Source: an uncultured Ruminococcus sp. (lineage in GTDB: Bacteria; Bacillota; Clostridia; Oscillospirales; Acutalibacteraceae). From it: a DNA stretch of 16,601 nt. The notes beneath the pieces are model-generated. The model searched no databases. It was not told where the DNA came from and saw only the letters and a list, made by a program, of their open reading frames with translations. Position numbers and translations under genes: made by a program. Below, in pieces: positions 1 to 5,875 of this stretch. The stretch lies in the NCBI GenBank assembly GCA_902767175.1, contig CACXGH010000101.1, positions 1 through 16,601 of the forward strand. Direction: 5' to 3'. The first letter of the stretch is position 1. Each line of letters begins with the position of its first letter.

Positions 1-102
1 CCGGTGGACACCTCTGCCGAAGGCAGAAGCACCGACCGAGCCGGCAGGCGAGACTCGGGGGACATCGACGCTTGTTATACTATTATTCTTGCAAATAGAT
101 AA
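1..102. other. GC-rich structured segment, identity unknown
   Basis: The first 70 bases are clearly richer in GC than the AT-rich sequence that follows, and they fold well. Bases 13-18 pair with 22-27 (TCTGCC/GGCAGA, GAA loop). This hairpin is enclosed by 2-6 pairing with 30-34 (CGGTG/CACCG). A second hairpin pairs 36-40 with 54-58 (CCGAG/CTCGG). Plus-strand frame 1 is also open from base 1 to a TAA at 100-102, so the tail of a protein entering from the left cannot be excluded. The residues (for example VDTSAEGRSTDRAGRRD) match no family I recognise. A dispersed GC-rich intergenic repeat or a structured RNA seems at least as likely. The window edge cuts it off. Confidence 0.3.
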
Positions 103-182
103 TACTATACTCCCATTAAAAGTATCTGCTTTTAATCAGAAAGCAGTATAAGATCCTTTTTACAGCACTGAAGGCATATCAG

Positions 183-209
183 AAAAAAAGAGCCGCAATG
201 CGGCTCTTT
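183..209 (-). terminator. Intrinsic terminator after the yabR-like gene
   Basis: Read on the minus strand, an 11-bp self-complementary stem (arms 187-197 and 199-209, core AGAGCCGCA/TGCGGCTCT) is followed by a run of T residues, seen as the A-tract at 183-189 on the plus strand. It begins about 10 bases after the stop codon of the S1-domain gene and closes the divIC/yabR transcription unit. The stem core resembles that of the HU terminator at 2185-2213. Confidence 0.9.
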
Positions 210-219
210 GGTTTTGTTA

Positions 220-678
220 TCATTTAGGAAAATTGCCTCTTCTTGACGAGCCTCGTCTTGACTCATTGGCACGCTTGAGATTTGATATTTTCTCATCGCT
301 TGTCTGCTTGAATTTTGAAAGCATATCTTCAAAGCTTGCAGATTCGGACTGTCTTGAAGGCTGCCATTCATAATTGCTGGGACTGCTCGGTCTTTGTGAA
401 GGTGCAGAACCTCTGTGCTGTCTGTTTCTGTCATTATTCTGCGGCGGAAGCGCCTTCTTTATCGAAAGACTTATCTTTCCGTCATCACCGATGCTGAGTA
501 TCTTGACCTTTACTGTCTGACCTTCCTTAAGGTGCTCCTTAATATCACTTACAAATGTGGGTGCAACCTCTGAAATATGCACCATTCCCGTTTTACCGTT
601 TTCAAGGTCTACAAAAGCACCAAATTTTGTTATACCGGTCACTTTACCTTCTACGATCATTCCTACCTGAAGACTCAT
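220..678 (-). CDS. yabR: S1 RNA-binding domain protein, YabR-like
   Basis: A 152-residue protein with one S1 (OB-fold) RNA-binding domain at residues 1-70: it opens VGMIVEGKVTGITKFGAFVDL and continues to GMVHISEV and GKISLSIKKA, the canonical S1 pattern. The rest is a low-complexity linker rich in Ser, Pro, Arg and Gln, then a basic tail ending in RGSSRRGNFPK. Such small S1 proteins probably bind RNA or ribosomes in the cytoplasm; the exact role of YabR is not well defined. I chose the ATG at 678, which starts directly at the S1 domain and has GAGGAG about 13 bases upstream. The in-frame TTG at 711 would overlap divIC. It is the last gene of the cluster, 19 bases after divIC, and matches the divIC-yabR order of Bacillus. 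Confidence 0.88.
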   Translation of the reverse strand: MSLQVGMIVEGKVTGITKFGAFVDLENGKTGMVHISEVAPTFVSDIKEHLKEGQTVKVKILSIGDDGKISLSIKKALPPQNNDRNRQHRGSAPSQRPSSPSNYEWQPSRQSESASFEDMLSKFKQTSDEKISNLKRANESRRGSSRRGNFPK

Positions 679-697
679 ACTAAACAGCTTTCTCCTC

Positions 698-1060
698 TCA
701 ATCACCGGCAATGTTTATATATACAACTTCACCGCTTTTTACATAATCCATTTGTTCTCTTGCTATCTTTTCGATATAATCAGAAAACGAGTCATAGTCC
801 TCTTTTTCCGCCTTTTCAGCTACGTCCTTAAGTTCTGAAAGTTTTATATCACGGATAGAAATACTCTTATCAAGCTCAGAGAGCTGCTCTCTTGCATTCT
901 GAATTTTAACATTCTGATCTACAATTATAACGGCAATATAGATAACCAAAGCCACAACCGCAATATACAGTATCCAATTCAGCTTCCTGCCGGCTTTTTT
1001 GGTTTTTACGGTACTGCCGGACTTAGCTGCTTTGACGGCTTTTTCACGCTTTTTTGCCAT
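698..1060 (-). CDS. divIC: Septum formation initiator, DivIC/FtsB family
   Basis: A 120-residue bitopic membrane protein. It has a Lys-rich cytoplasmic N-terminus (1-27), one membrane span at about 28-47, an extracytoplasmic coiled coil at about 48-80, and the C-terminal signature EKIAREQMDYVKSGEVVY (97-114) typical of DivIC/FtsB proteins. In Bacillus, DivIC forms a complex with FtsL and DivIB at the septum and helps to activate septal peptidoglycan synthesis. I chose the ATG at 1060 because AGGGGGAG lies 6 bases upstream; an upstream in-frame start at 1102 would add 14 residues with no good ribosome binding site. A promoter of its own lies in the gap to yabQ, which suits a gene needed in growth as well as in sporulation. 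Confidence 0.93.
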   Translation of the reverse strand: MAKKREKAVKAAKSGSTVKTKKAGRKLNWILYIAVVALVIYIAVIIVDQNVKIQNAREQLSELDKSISIRDIKLSELKDVAEKAEKEDYDSFSDYIEKIAREQMDYVKSGEVVYINIAGD

Positions 1061-1107
1061 GCTGCTCCCCCTTTCCCTGATAATCGACAAGTGAATTAAC
1101 ATATATT

Positions 1108-1137
1108 ATTATACTACAGCAATACAGTATTTTTCAA
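1108..1137 (-). promoter_or_regulatory. Sigma-A-type promoter for divIC-yabR
   Basis: On the minus strand, TTGAAA (1132-1137) and a perfect TATAAT (1108-1113) are separated by 18 bases. The site fills the gap between the yabQ stop and the divIC start. It would give divIC and the S1 gene vegetative expression independent of the sporulation genes upstream. Confidence 0.7.
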
Positions 1138-1138
1138 G

Positions 1139-1567
1139 TCATATTTTACTTTTTTTAAACTTTTTCAGCACTTTATGACACAATAATTGCAAAGCCGCAC
1201 AGATTCCTGACATCATACGCCTTACAGGATCCGTAAGCCGGCTCCACACTCTTGCAATGACCTTTGAGATCTTATGTGCCGAATTTACTATGAGCCTTCC
1301 GAGGGTAAGATAAAGCACAAGAAATGATGCAAGCTCTGCAGCAGCAGCATATCCCCTGAATCTGCCGCCGGTACAGCTCAATGCATAAAGAAAGCTGACT
1401 ATACCTGCAAAAAGCGAAAAAATCAGATCTCTGATAAACTGCAGCTTCATATCCTTTGGCGACAGCACACGGATACACGAAAAAAACGTATACACAGCCG
1501 CAAGAAAAGCACCTGTAATGAAGGCCCTGAGAAACACCATGGTCTGCTCATAAACAGAAGGCAGCAC
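1139..1567 (-). CDS. yabQ: Spore cortex biosynthesis membrane protein YabQ
   Basis: A 142-residue membrane protein with hydrophobic segments at about 8-30, 42-64 and 72-95, followed by a basic C-terminus (VLKKFKKSKI). The opening LPSVYEQ, then a membrane span ending near FFSCIRVL, and the position between yabP and divIC identify YabQ. In Bacillus subtilis, YabQ sits in the forespore outer membrane and is required for cortex formation. The start is GTG at 1567, with AGGTGAT 4-5 bases upstream; that ribosome binding site overlaps the yabP stop codon, so the two genes are probably translationally coupled. The family is poorly conserved in sequence, so synteny carries much of this call. Confidence 0.85.
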   Translation of the reverse strand: MLPSVYEQTMVFLRAFITGAFLAAVYTFFSCIRVLSPKDMKLQFIRDLIFSLFAGIVSFLYALSCTGGRFRGYAAAAELASFLVLYLTLGRLIVNSAHKISKVIARVWSRLTDPVRRMMSGICAALQLLCHKVLKKFKKSKI

Positions 1568-1575
1568 CTTATCAC

Positions 1576-1860
1576 CTACTTGAATAATCTCGAGAAGAAT
1601 CCGCCTTCGGGCTGTTTCTGCTCGGAATAGGTAAGGGAGTCTATCTCACCGTCAAGGGAAAGCTCGCCTGTTTCGTTGCTGAAATCATTGATATGAAGTC
1701 CCGTGCCCTTTACGATCAGCTCTCCAAGCTGAGTCGTAAGGGATATTTTCTGCTCATCAAAGCCTGACACGTCCTTAACACCAGTCAGGGTCAATGTTTT
1801 TCTGTCCTCAAGAATAACCCCGTGCTTTTTTCTTATTGCTGCTCTGTCATCCGCTTGCAT
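1576..1860 (-). CDS. yabP: Sporulation protein YabP
   Basis: A 94-residue soluble protein of the YabP/YqfC family. Family-type features are the N-terminal HGVILEDRKTLTLTGVKDV segment, then SFDEQKISLTTQLGELIVKG-like beta strands, the GLHINDF motif and a C-terminal FFSRLFK. YabP is needed for spore cortex or coat formation in Bacillus and is made in the mother cell. AAGGAG lies 8 bases before the ATG at 1860. It is followed after 8 bases by yabQ, its usual partner. The 58-base gap upstream contains GAATATT elements reminiscent of a sigma-E -35 box, but I found no convincing matching -10, so the sporulation promoter is not resolved. Confidence 0.9.
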   Translation of the reverse strand: MQADDRAAIRKKHGVILEDRKTLTLTGVKDVSGFDEQKISLTTQLGELIVKGTGLHINDFSNETGELSLDGEIDSLTYSEQKQPEGGFFSRLFK

Positions 1861-1918
1861 ATAAACTGCTCCTTAAATAGTTATATATTCAAAGATATTC
1901 AAAGCAGCCTGATAATAT

Positions 1919-2164
1919 TCATTCATTTATTATCTTATACATAAGTGCAGCTTCATCTTTTTTGGCATATTCATTAACGCTTACTACCTCTGCCTTTATC
2001 GGGTGAACACCCATACTTATTTCAAGTATATCACCCGTCTTTACCTCATAAGAAGCTCTTGCAGGCTTGCCGTTTACGCTTACTCTGCCTGCGTCACAGG
2101 CTTCATTCGCTACAGTTCTCCTTTTTATCAGACGGGAAACCTTAAGGTATTTGTCAAGTCTCAT
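1919..2164 (-). CDS. rqcP: RNA-binding S4 domain protein RqcP (YabO)
   Basis: An 81-residue S4-domain protein. The S4 signature MRLDKYLKVSRLIKRRTVA (1-19), with AGRVSVNGKPA (26-36) and KTGDILEI (42-49), is characteristic of YabO/RqcP. RqcP works with RqcH on stalled 50S subunits, where it helps alanine-tail elongation in bacterial ribosome-associated quality control. I chose the ATG at 2164 because AAGGAG lies 8 bases upstream and the S4 motif starts there; the longer in-frame start at 2200 falls inside the HU terminator. The mazG-yabO-yabP order matches Bacillus, except that a HU gene and its terminator separate mazG and yabO. Confidence 0.92.
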   Translation of the reverse strand: MRLDKYLKVSRLIKRRTVANEACDAGRVSVNGKPARASYEVKTGDILEISMGVHPIKAEVVSVNEYAKKDEAALMYKIINE

Positions 2165-2184
2165 CAGAAAATCTCCTTCTATAA

Positions 2185-2213
2185 GAAAAAGAGCCGTCAC
2201 TCAGAACGGCTCT
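2185..2213 (-). terminator. Intrinsic terminator after hup
   Basis: The minus-strand stem AGAGCCGT/ACGGCTCT (2206-2213 with 2190-2197), with an 8-base loop, is followed by a T tract. It lies 12 bases beyond the HU stop codon and only about 20 bases before the start of rqcP. It probably limits read-through from the abundant HU transcript into the rqcP-yabP-yabQ genes. Confidence 0.85.
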
Positions 2214-2225
2214 GTCCTTTTATTA

Positions 2226-2501
2226 TTACTTATCTACAGCGTCCTTGAAAGCTTTGCCGGCTTTGAATGCAGGAACCTTGGAAGCAGGAATAGTGATCTT
2301 TTCCTTTGTCTGAGGATTGCAGCCTGTTCTCTCGCCTCTTTCATGGCGCTCAAAGGTACCAAAGCCTACGATACGGATCTCATTGCCCTCTGCAACATTC
2401 TCAATGATAGTGTCGATCATTGCTGAAACTGCCTTTTCTGCATCCTTCTTTGAGATCTCTGCTTTCTCGGCAACGATACCGATAAGTTCTGTCTTGTTCA
2501 T
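2226..2501 (-). CDS. hup: Histone-like DNA-binding protein HU
   Basis: A 91-residue HU/IHF-family protein of normal length. It begins MNKTELIGIVAEKAEISKKDA and has EIRIVGFGTFERHERGERTG at 41-60, followed by the beta-arm tip CNPQT with Pro63, the residue that intercalates into DNA. It acts as a dimer that bends and compacts nucleoid DNA. GGAGG lies 9 bases before the ATG at 2501. Unusually, position 61 is Cys where most HU proteins have Arg (GRNPQT). It lies 22 bases after mazG and has a strong terminator directly downstream, so it ends one transcription unit. Clostridia often carry a HU gene at this point of the cluster. Confidence 0.97.
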   Translation of the reverse strand: MNKTELIGIVAEKAEISKKDAEKAVSAMIDTIIENVAEGNEIRIVGFGTFERHERGERTGCNPQTKEKITIPASKVPAFKAGKAFKDAVDK

Positions 2502-2522
2502 TTTGACTTTCCTCCGTGTAAT

Positions 2523-3320
2523 TTAGTATGATTTTTTTGAAACAGCATCCCACAGCGCGCTAAGCTCCGAGGGATCTGATCTCTGTATATCAATGCCGTT
2601 TTCAGCAGCATAAGCCTCCAGCTCTCTGAACTGCTTTGTGAAATCATCACAGGCATCATACAGCGATTTTTCGCAGTCTGTATCAAGCGTTCTTGACAGT
2701 CCCACGATCTCAAAAAGCAGTTTTCCTATCCTGCTGCTCTCATCCTCTGTACTGCCGTTTCTGATCGAATTTCCGAGCTTATCAAGCTCATTTCTGACAG
2801 AGGCGACTGCTTCCTCTGCAGAAGGTTTTTTCAGTCCTGCACGCTCAGCCTTTTTAAGCAGCTTTTCGCTCCTCATCAATGACGGCAGCGCCTTTGATAC
2901 GCTTTCCATGGCTTCGCTTGCCTTGCTCTGGGATTTCGACTTCATTTTTATCTCATCCCAATTTTTAAGAACCTCCTCTGGAGTATCGGCGGTAACATTT
3001 CCGAATACATGAGGATGTCTCAGTATCATCTTCTGGCATACATCATCTGCCACGTCGTCAAGAGTAAAGCTGTTTTTCTCATACTCAAGCACACAATGAA
3101 AGACTACCTGCAGCAATACATCTCCAAGCTCCTCACGAAGATGTTCTGTGTCCTTTTCATCAATCGCCTCTACAGCCTCATATACCTCCTCGATAAAATC
3201 CTTGCGGATACTTTCATGAGTCTGTACCTTATCCCACGGACAGCCGTCAGGAGCACGAAGCTTTCTCACAATATCAAAAAGGTCGTAGACATTATAATGA
3301 TCCTTGAATTCAAATTCCAC
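2523..3320 (-). CDS. mazG: Nucleoside triphosphate pyrophosphohydrolase MazG
   Basis: A 265-residue MazG protein. These enzymes hydrolyse (d)NTPs to the monophosphate and pyrophosphate and remove damaged nucleotides. Residues 17-40 carry the family core IVRKLRAPDGCPWDKVQTHE. The metal ligands are the EExxE group E44, E45, E48 and then E64 and D67 in EELGD. The C-terminal half (about 130-265) is the second, degenerate MazG-like domain. Start choice: the AAAGGAG ribosome binding site (3330-3336) touches the ATG at 3329, leaving no spacer, whereas the GTG at 3320 sits 9 bases away and gives the N-terminus MEFEFKDHYN, like relatives. The longer 268-residue form remains possible. The spoVB-mazG order matches Bacillus yabM-yabN. 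Confidence 0.93.
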   Translation of the reverse strand: MEFEFKDHYNVYDLFDIVRKLRAPDGCPWDKVQTHESIRKDFIEEVYEAVEAIDEKDTEHLREELGDVLLQVVFHCVLEYEKNSFTLDDVADDVCQKMILRHPHVFGNVTADTPEEVLKNWDEIKMKSKSQSKASEAMESVSKALPSLMRSEKLLKKAERAGLKKPSAEEAVASVRNELDKLGNSIRNGSTEDESSRIGKLLFEIVGLSRTLDTDCEKSLYDACDDFTKQFRELEAYAAENGIDIQRSDPSELSALWDAVSKKSY

Positions 3321-3329
3321 AAAAGGCAT

Positions 3330-3336
3330 CTCCTTT
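3330..3336 (-). promoter_or_regulatory. Ribosome binding site that decides the mazG start
   Basis: AAAGGAG on the minus strand directly abuts an ATG (3327-3329). A ribosome bound here cannot use that ATG at normal spacing, but the in-frame GTG at 3318-3320 lies 9 bases downstream. Confidence 0.65.
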
Positions 3337-3361
3337 GTTCCGGTTTACCGTACAGTATATT

Positions 3362-3390
3362 ATTTTACCTTATAAGCTTTCTTTTTTCAA
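3362..3390 (-). promoter_or_regulatory. Probable sigma-A promoter for mazG-hup
   Basis: TTGAAA (3385-3390) and TAAAAT (3362-3367) on the minus strand are spaced 17 bases apart and overlap the 3' end of the flippase gene. This would let mazG and hup be expressed in growing cells without the sporulation flippase. The region is AT-rich, so a chance match is possible. Confidence 0.5.
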
Positions 3391-5125
3391 GTAGTTTTAG
3401 AATTTTATTTCCTTTTGGCATCTGCATTATATCTTCTCTTTTTATTGCTTTGAACACGAACAATGCTATAGCATAAGCTATAATAGCAGTGACTACCGCG
3501 AGGATAGTTGTAATTGTCTGCTTAAAGAAGAGATCATAGAGTAATTCAGAGAAATAAGCAACAATACCGCAGACTATGCCTGCCATAAGCGGTTTCACGA
3601 ATATCGACACAAAATCAGGCACTATTTTCGTTTCTCTGCAGAGCACAAACAATGCAACTACGGTTACAAAGCCATAGCAGACTATTGAACCGATATTAGC
3701 GCCCTGTATATTGACCTGAGGAATACCTACAAGAATAAAGTTTATCACAATCTTGATTACCATACCGAGAGAGTACAGCTTCAGCGGAACGTCCATTCTG
3801 CCGACTGCCTGCAGCATACTGCAAAGCGGTGTACTTGTTGCAATGAAAATTACGGATATTCCCATTACCGTAAGAACTCTTGAGCCTATCTCAACTTCAT
3901 CAGAAACGGAGCTGCCGTGATATATCATTGAAAGCAGCGGTTCTGCAAGAACTGACATTCCTATGCCTGACGGTATCGTGACGAGAGTTGTGACACGCAT
4001 TACGGTCTCCATGCTCTTTTTGAGCTGTTCCCTGTTGCCGCTTGTCCATGCTGCAGTTACAGAAGGCAGAGCCGTAGTGCCGAACACCTGCGTGACGGCT
4101 GTAATAAGCATCATCAGCGTCAGCGCTATTCCATAGCAGCCGTACAGGAAAGTGTGTGTTGTTCCGCTGTAGTATATATTGTCAGGTATCAATGAGCCGT
4201 AAACACCAAGCAGAGCATCGGGGTCAGTCTGCATTATATTGTTTATCCTTATATTAACAAGCGTAGAGTCTATCATATCCGCAAGGCTCATTACTATAGA
4301 GCCGAGACCGATAGGTATAGCAGTACGAACCATTATCCGGAGAGTTTTTCCTGCAGGCCGAGGTCTCGGAGATGACATAAGCTCCTCCTTTGTGATACCG
4401 TCACCGCCCCTTTTATATCTGATGTACAAGAAGATAAAGCCGAACATTGAGCCGAGTGAGATACCTGTAATTGCAGCACCTATTGCAAGAGGTATGATAG
4501 CAGATTCCGCCTCTGTTATATTGGTGCATTTTATACCGAAAACATAGCCTGTGCTTTCATATCTGCTCATGCCGTATTTTGTAACAAGGAAGGACGCCGT
4601 AAAGCCCAAAAACAGCTTGCAGGCAGCCTCTATTATCTCGGATATAGCAGTAGGCACCATATTCCGCATACCTTCAAAATATCCTCTGTATATCGACATA
4701 AGACAGCCGAAAAATATTGTCGGAGAAAGACAAAGCATTGCGAATATTGCATTATCGGCATGGATTATTTTTACATAGATAAATCCGCCCAATACCATAG
4801 CAAGAAAGCAAAGACAGCCTGCTATAATAAATATCGGCACAGATACTCTATGTATCTGTTTGACATCTCTGTAGCGCTTTCTTGTGATACTCTCGGATAC
4901 CATTCTTGAAATGGCTATCGGAAAGCCTGCTGTTGACAGCGTAAAAAGCGGATTATAGAGAGCGTATGCCGAGTTGAAAAGACCTGTGCCTACACCTCCG
5001 TATTCATTCGACAGAAGGATCTTATAAATCATGCCCATAAGCTTGACAATTATCATGCTTGAACCAAGTACCATTGCGCCCTTTAAAAACGATTGGGGCT
5101 TTCTTGCAGATCTCTTTCCTCCCAC
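3365..5125 (-). CDS. spoVB: SpoVB-like polysaccharide flippase (MOP superfamily)
   Basis: A 586-residue polytopic membrane protein of the MATE/MOP flippase superfamily, SpoVB/YtgP branch, with about 14 hydrophobic segments across its length. The N-terminus FLKGAMVLGSSMIIVKLMG, then GVGTGLFNSAYALYNPLFTL and AGFPIAISRMVSE, is typical of this branch. Members are thought to flip undecaprenyl-linked wall precursors; SpoVB in Bacillus is needed for spore cortex synthesis. I infer the same job here because mazG, yabP and yabQ follow. The start is GTG at 5125, with AAGGGA 9 bases upstream and an in-frame TAG close behind. A later ATG (residue 18) is less likely because it would cut the conserved N-terminal segment. 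A related vegetative role (YtgP/MurJ-like) cannot be excluded. Confidence 0.88.
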   Translation of the reverse strand: MGGKRSARKPQSFLKGAMVLGSSMIIVKLMGMIYKILLSNEYGGVGTGLFNSAYALYNPLFTLSTAGFPIAISRMVSESITRKRYRDVKQIHRVSVPIFIIAGCLCFLAMVLGGFIYVKIIHADNAIFAMLCLSPTIFFGCLMSIYRGYFEGMRNMVPTAISEIIEAACKLFLGFTASFLVTKYGMSRYESTGYVFGIKCTNITEAESAIIPLAIGAAITGISLGSMFGFIFLYIRYKRGGDGITKEELMSSPRPRPAGKTLRIMVRTAIPIGLGSIVMSLADMIDSTLVNIRINNIMQTDPDALLGVYGSLIPDNIYYSGTTHTFLYGCYGIALTLMMLITAVTQVFGTTALPSVTAAWTSGNREQLKKSMETVMRVTTLVTIPSGIGMSVLAEPLLSMIYHGSSVSDEVEIGSRVLTVMGISVIFIATSTPLCSMLQAVGRMDVPLKLYSLGMVIKIVINFILVGIPQVNIQGANIGSIVCYGFVTVVALFVLCRETKIVPDFVSIFVKPLMAGIVCGIVAYFSELLYDLFFKQTITTILAVVTAIIAYAIALFVFKAIKREDIMQMPKGNKILKLLEKRKLIR

Positions 5126-5159
5126 CTGAACACTTCCCTTCTGATACTATTTGAGCCTG

Positions 5160-5345
5160 AAAGCTGCTGCTTATGACCCAATGCCTGCTTTGCAGGCAAT
5201 TCTGTCGCTTATGACAGACAACAAAGCGACCGCAGGGAACGGCATTCCGTCCGATGCGGTCTTATCTATGAACGAGCCTCATGACACCTTATGCACAGCG
5301 ATAACGCATTCACGTTTTTTCGCACTGCATTATTATACGTTATCG
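5160..5345. other. Multi-hairpin intergenic element
   Basis: The gap between the zinc-ribbon gene and the flippase gene holds four strong inverted repeats in a row: TGCCTGC/GCAGGCA (5182-5188 with 5192-5198), TCTGTC/GACAGA (5201-5206 with 5213-5218), GACCGCA/TGCGGTC (5228-5234 with 5255-5261) around an inner ACGG/CCGT hairpin, and CGATAACG/CGTTATCG (5299-5306 with 5338-5345) spanning the stop codon of the zinc-ribbon gene. No arm is followed by a good T tract, so these are not simple terminators. The plus-strand frame here is open but matches no protein I know. It may be a dispersed intergenic repeat or a structured leader RNA of the flippase transcript. Confidence 0.5.
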
Positions 5346-5782
5346 TCATCCTCGTCCATTATTTCCTCTGCAAAATCGAGCAGTTCCTCTTCGGTATAGT
5401 CCTCATCATCCTGTGATTTTGCCTCAGCGAGTCTTACTCCGCATTTGCTGCAGAACACAGCGTCCTTCGCATTGTATGTGCTGCATTCAGGGCATTTTAT
5501 TTTTTTTTCAGAGCTTGCAAGCAGCTCATTTATCTTCTCAAGCTGCTCATTAAGCTCAGTAATATTATCTTCAAGCTGTTTTATTCCCTTATCGTAATTC
5601 TTGCCTGTACAGCTTGCCTCATAGCAAACCTTGCCAAGCATACGATATTTCTTTGAAAGCTCGGACCTGATGTCAAGCGCAGCAAGTCTCAGCTTTGAAC
5701 GGTCTATCACTCTGCCTGCCTTTTTTCCCACAGAATCAACTGCGGTTTTGGCATTAAACAGAACATCTTCCATTATACTCAT
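5333..5782 (-). CDS. Coiled-coil zinc-ribbon protein of unknown function
   Basis: A 149-residue cytoplasmic protein that I cannot assign to a characterised family. An amphipathic helical N-terminal half includes a likely coiled coil at about 65-95 (IKQLEDNITELNEQLEKINELL). Next comes a zinc ribbon with Cys97, Cys100, Cys111 and Cys114 (C-x2-C-x10-C-x2-C), and then a very acidic tail (125-149, ending MDEDDDNV). There is no signal peptide or membrane span. GGGAGG lies 7 bases before the ATG at 5782. Its own promoter lies upstream, so it appears to be a single-gene unit between the hemZ operon and the spoVB cluster. Small ribbon proteins of this build are frequent in Clostridia and are often guessed to be adaptors; no function is claimed here. 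Confidence 0.85.
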   Translation of the reverse strand: MSIMEDVLFNAKTAVDSVGKKAGRVIDRSKLRLAALDIRSELSKKYRMLGKVCYEASCTGKNYDKGIKQLEDNITELNEQLEKINELLASSEKKIKCPECSTYNAKDAVFCSKCGVRLAEAKSQDDEDYTEEELLDFAEEIMDEDDDNV

Positions 5783-5818
5783 TGCTGTCCCTCCCGTAAT
5801 AATTCATAATTCTAACAC

Positions 5819-5847
5819 ATTATAACATTGAATTGTCAATTCTTCAA
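5819..5847 (-). promoter_or_regulatory. Sigma-A promoter of the zinc-ribbon gene
   Basis: TTGAAG (5842-5847) and a perfect TATAAT (5819-5824) are spaced 17 bases apart on the minus strand, about 37 bases before the ATG. The palindrome GAATTG-T-CAATTC (5830-5842) fills most of the spacer and is placed where a repressor could act. Confidence 0.75.
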
Positions 5848-5875
5848 TACTTTTACAAGGATTATTTCCCTTTTA

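Noticed and set aside
1861..1918. Possible sigma-E promoter before yabP
   Set aside because: GAATATT elements resemble a sigma-E -35 box, but no acceptable CATACAAT-like -10 lies at the right spacing, so I did not list it as a feature.
5151..5399. Plus-strand open frame of 82 residues rich in Ser at its end
   Set aside because: It runs through the multi-hairpin intergenic element and antisense to the acidic tail of the zinc-ribbon gene. Its Ser run is just the complement of Asp/Glu codons, and no good ribosome binding site precedes it.
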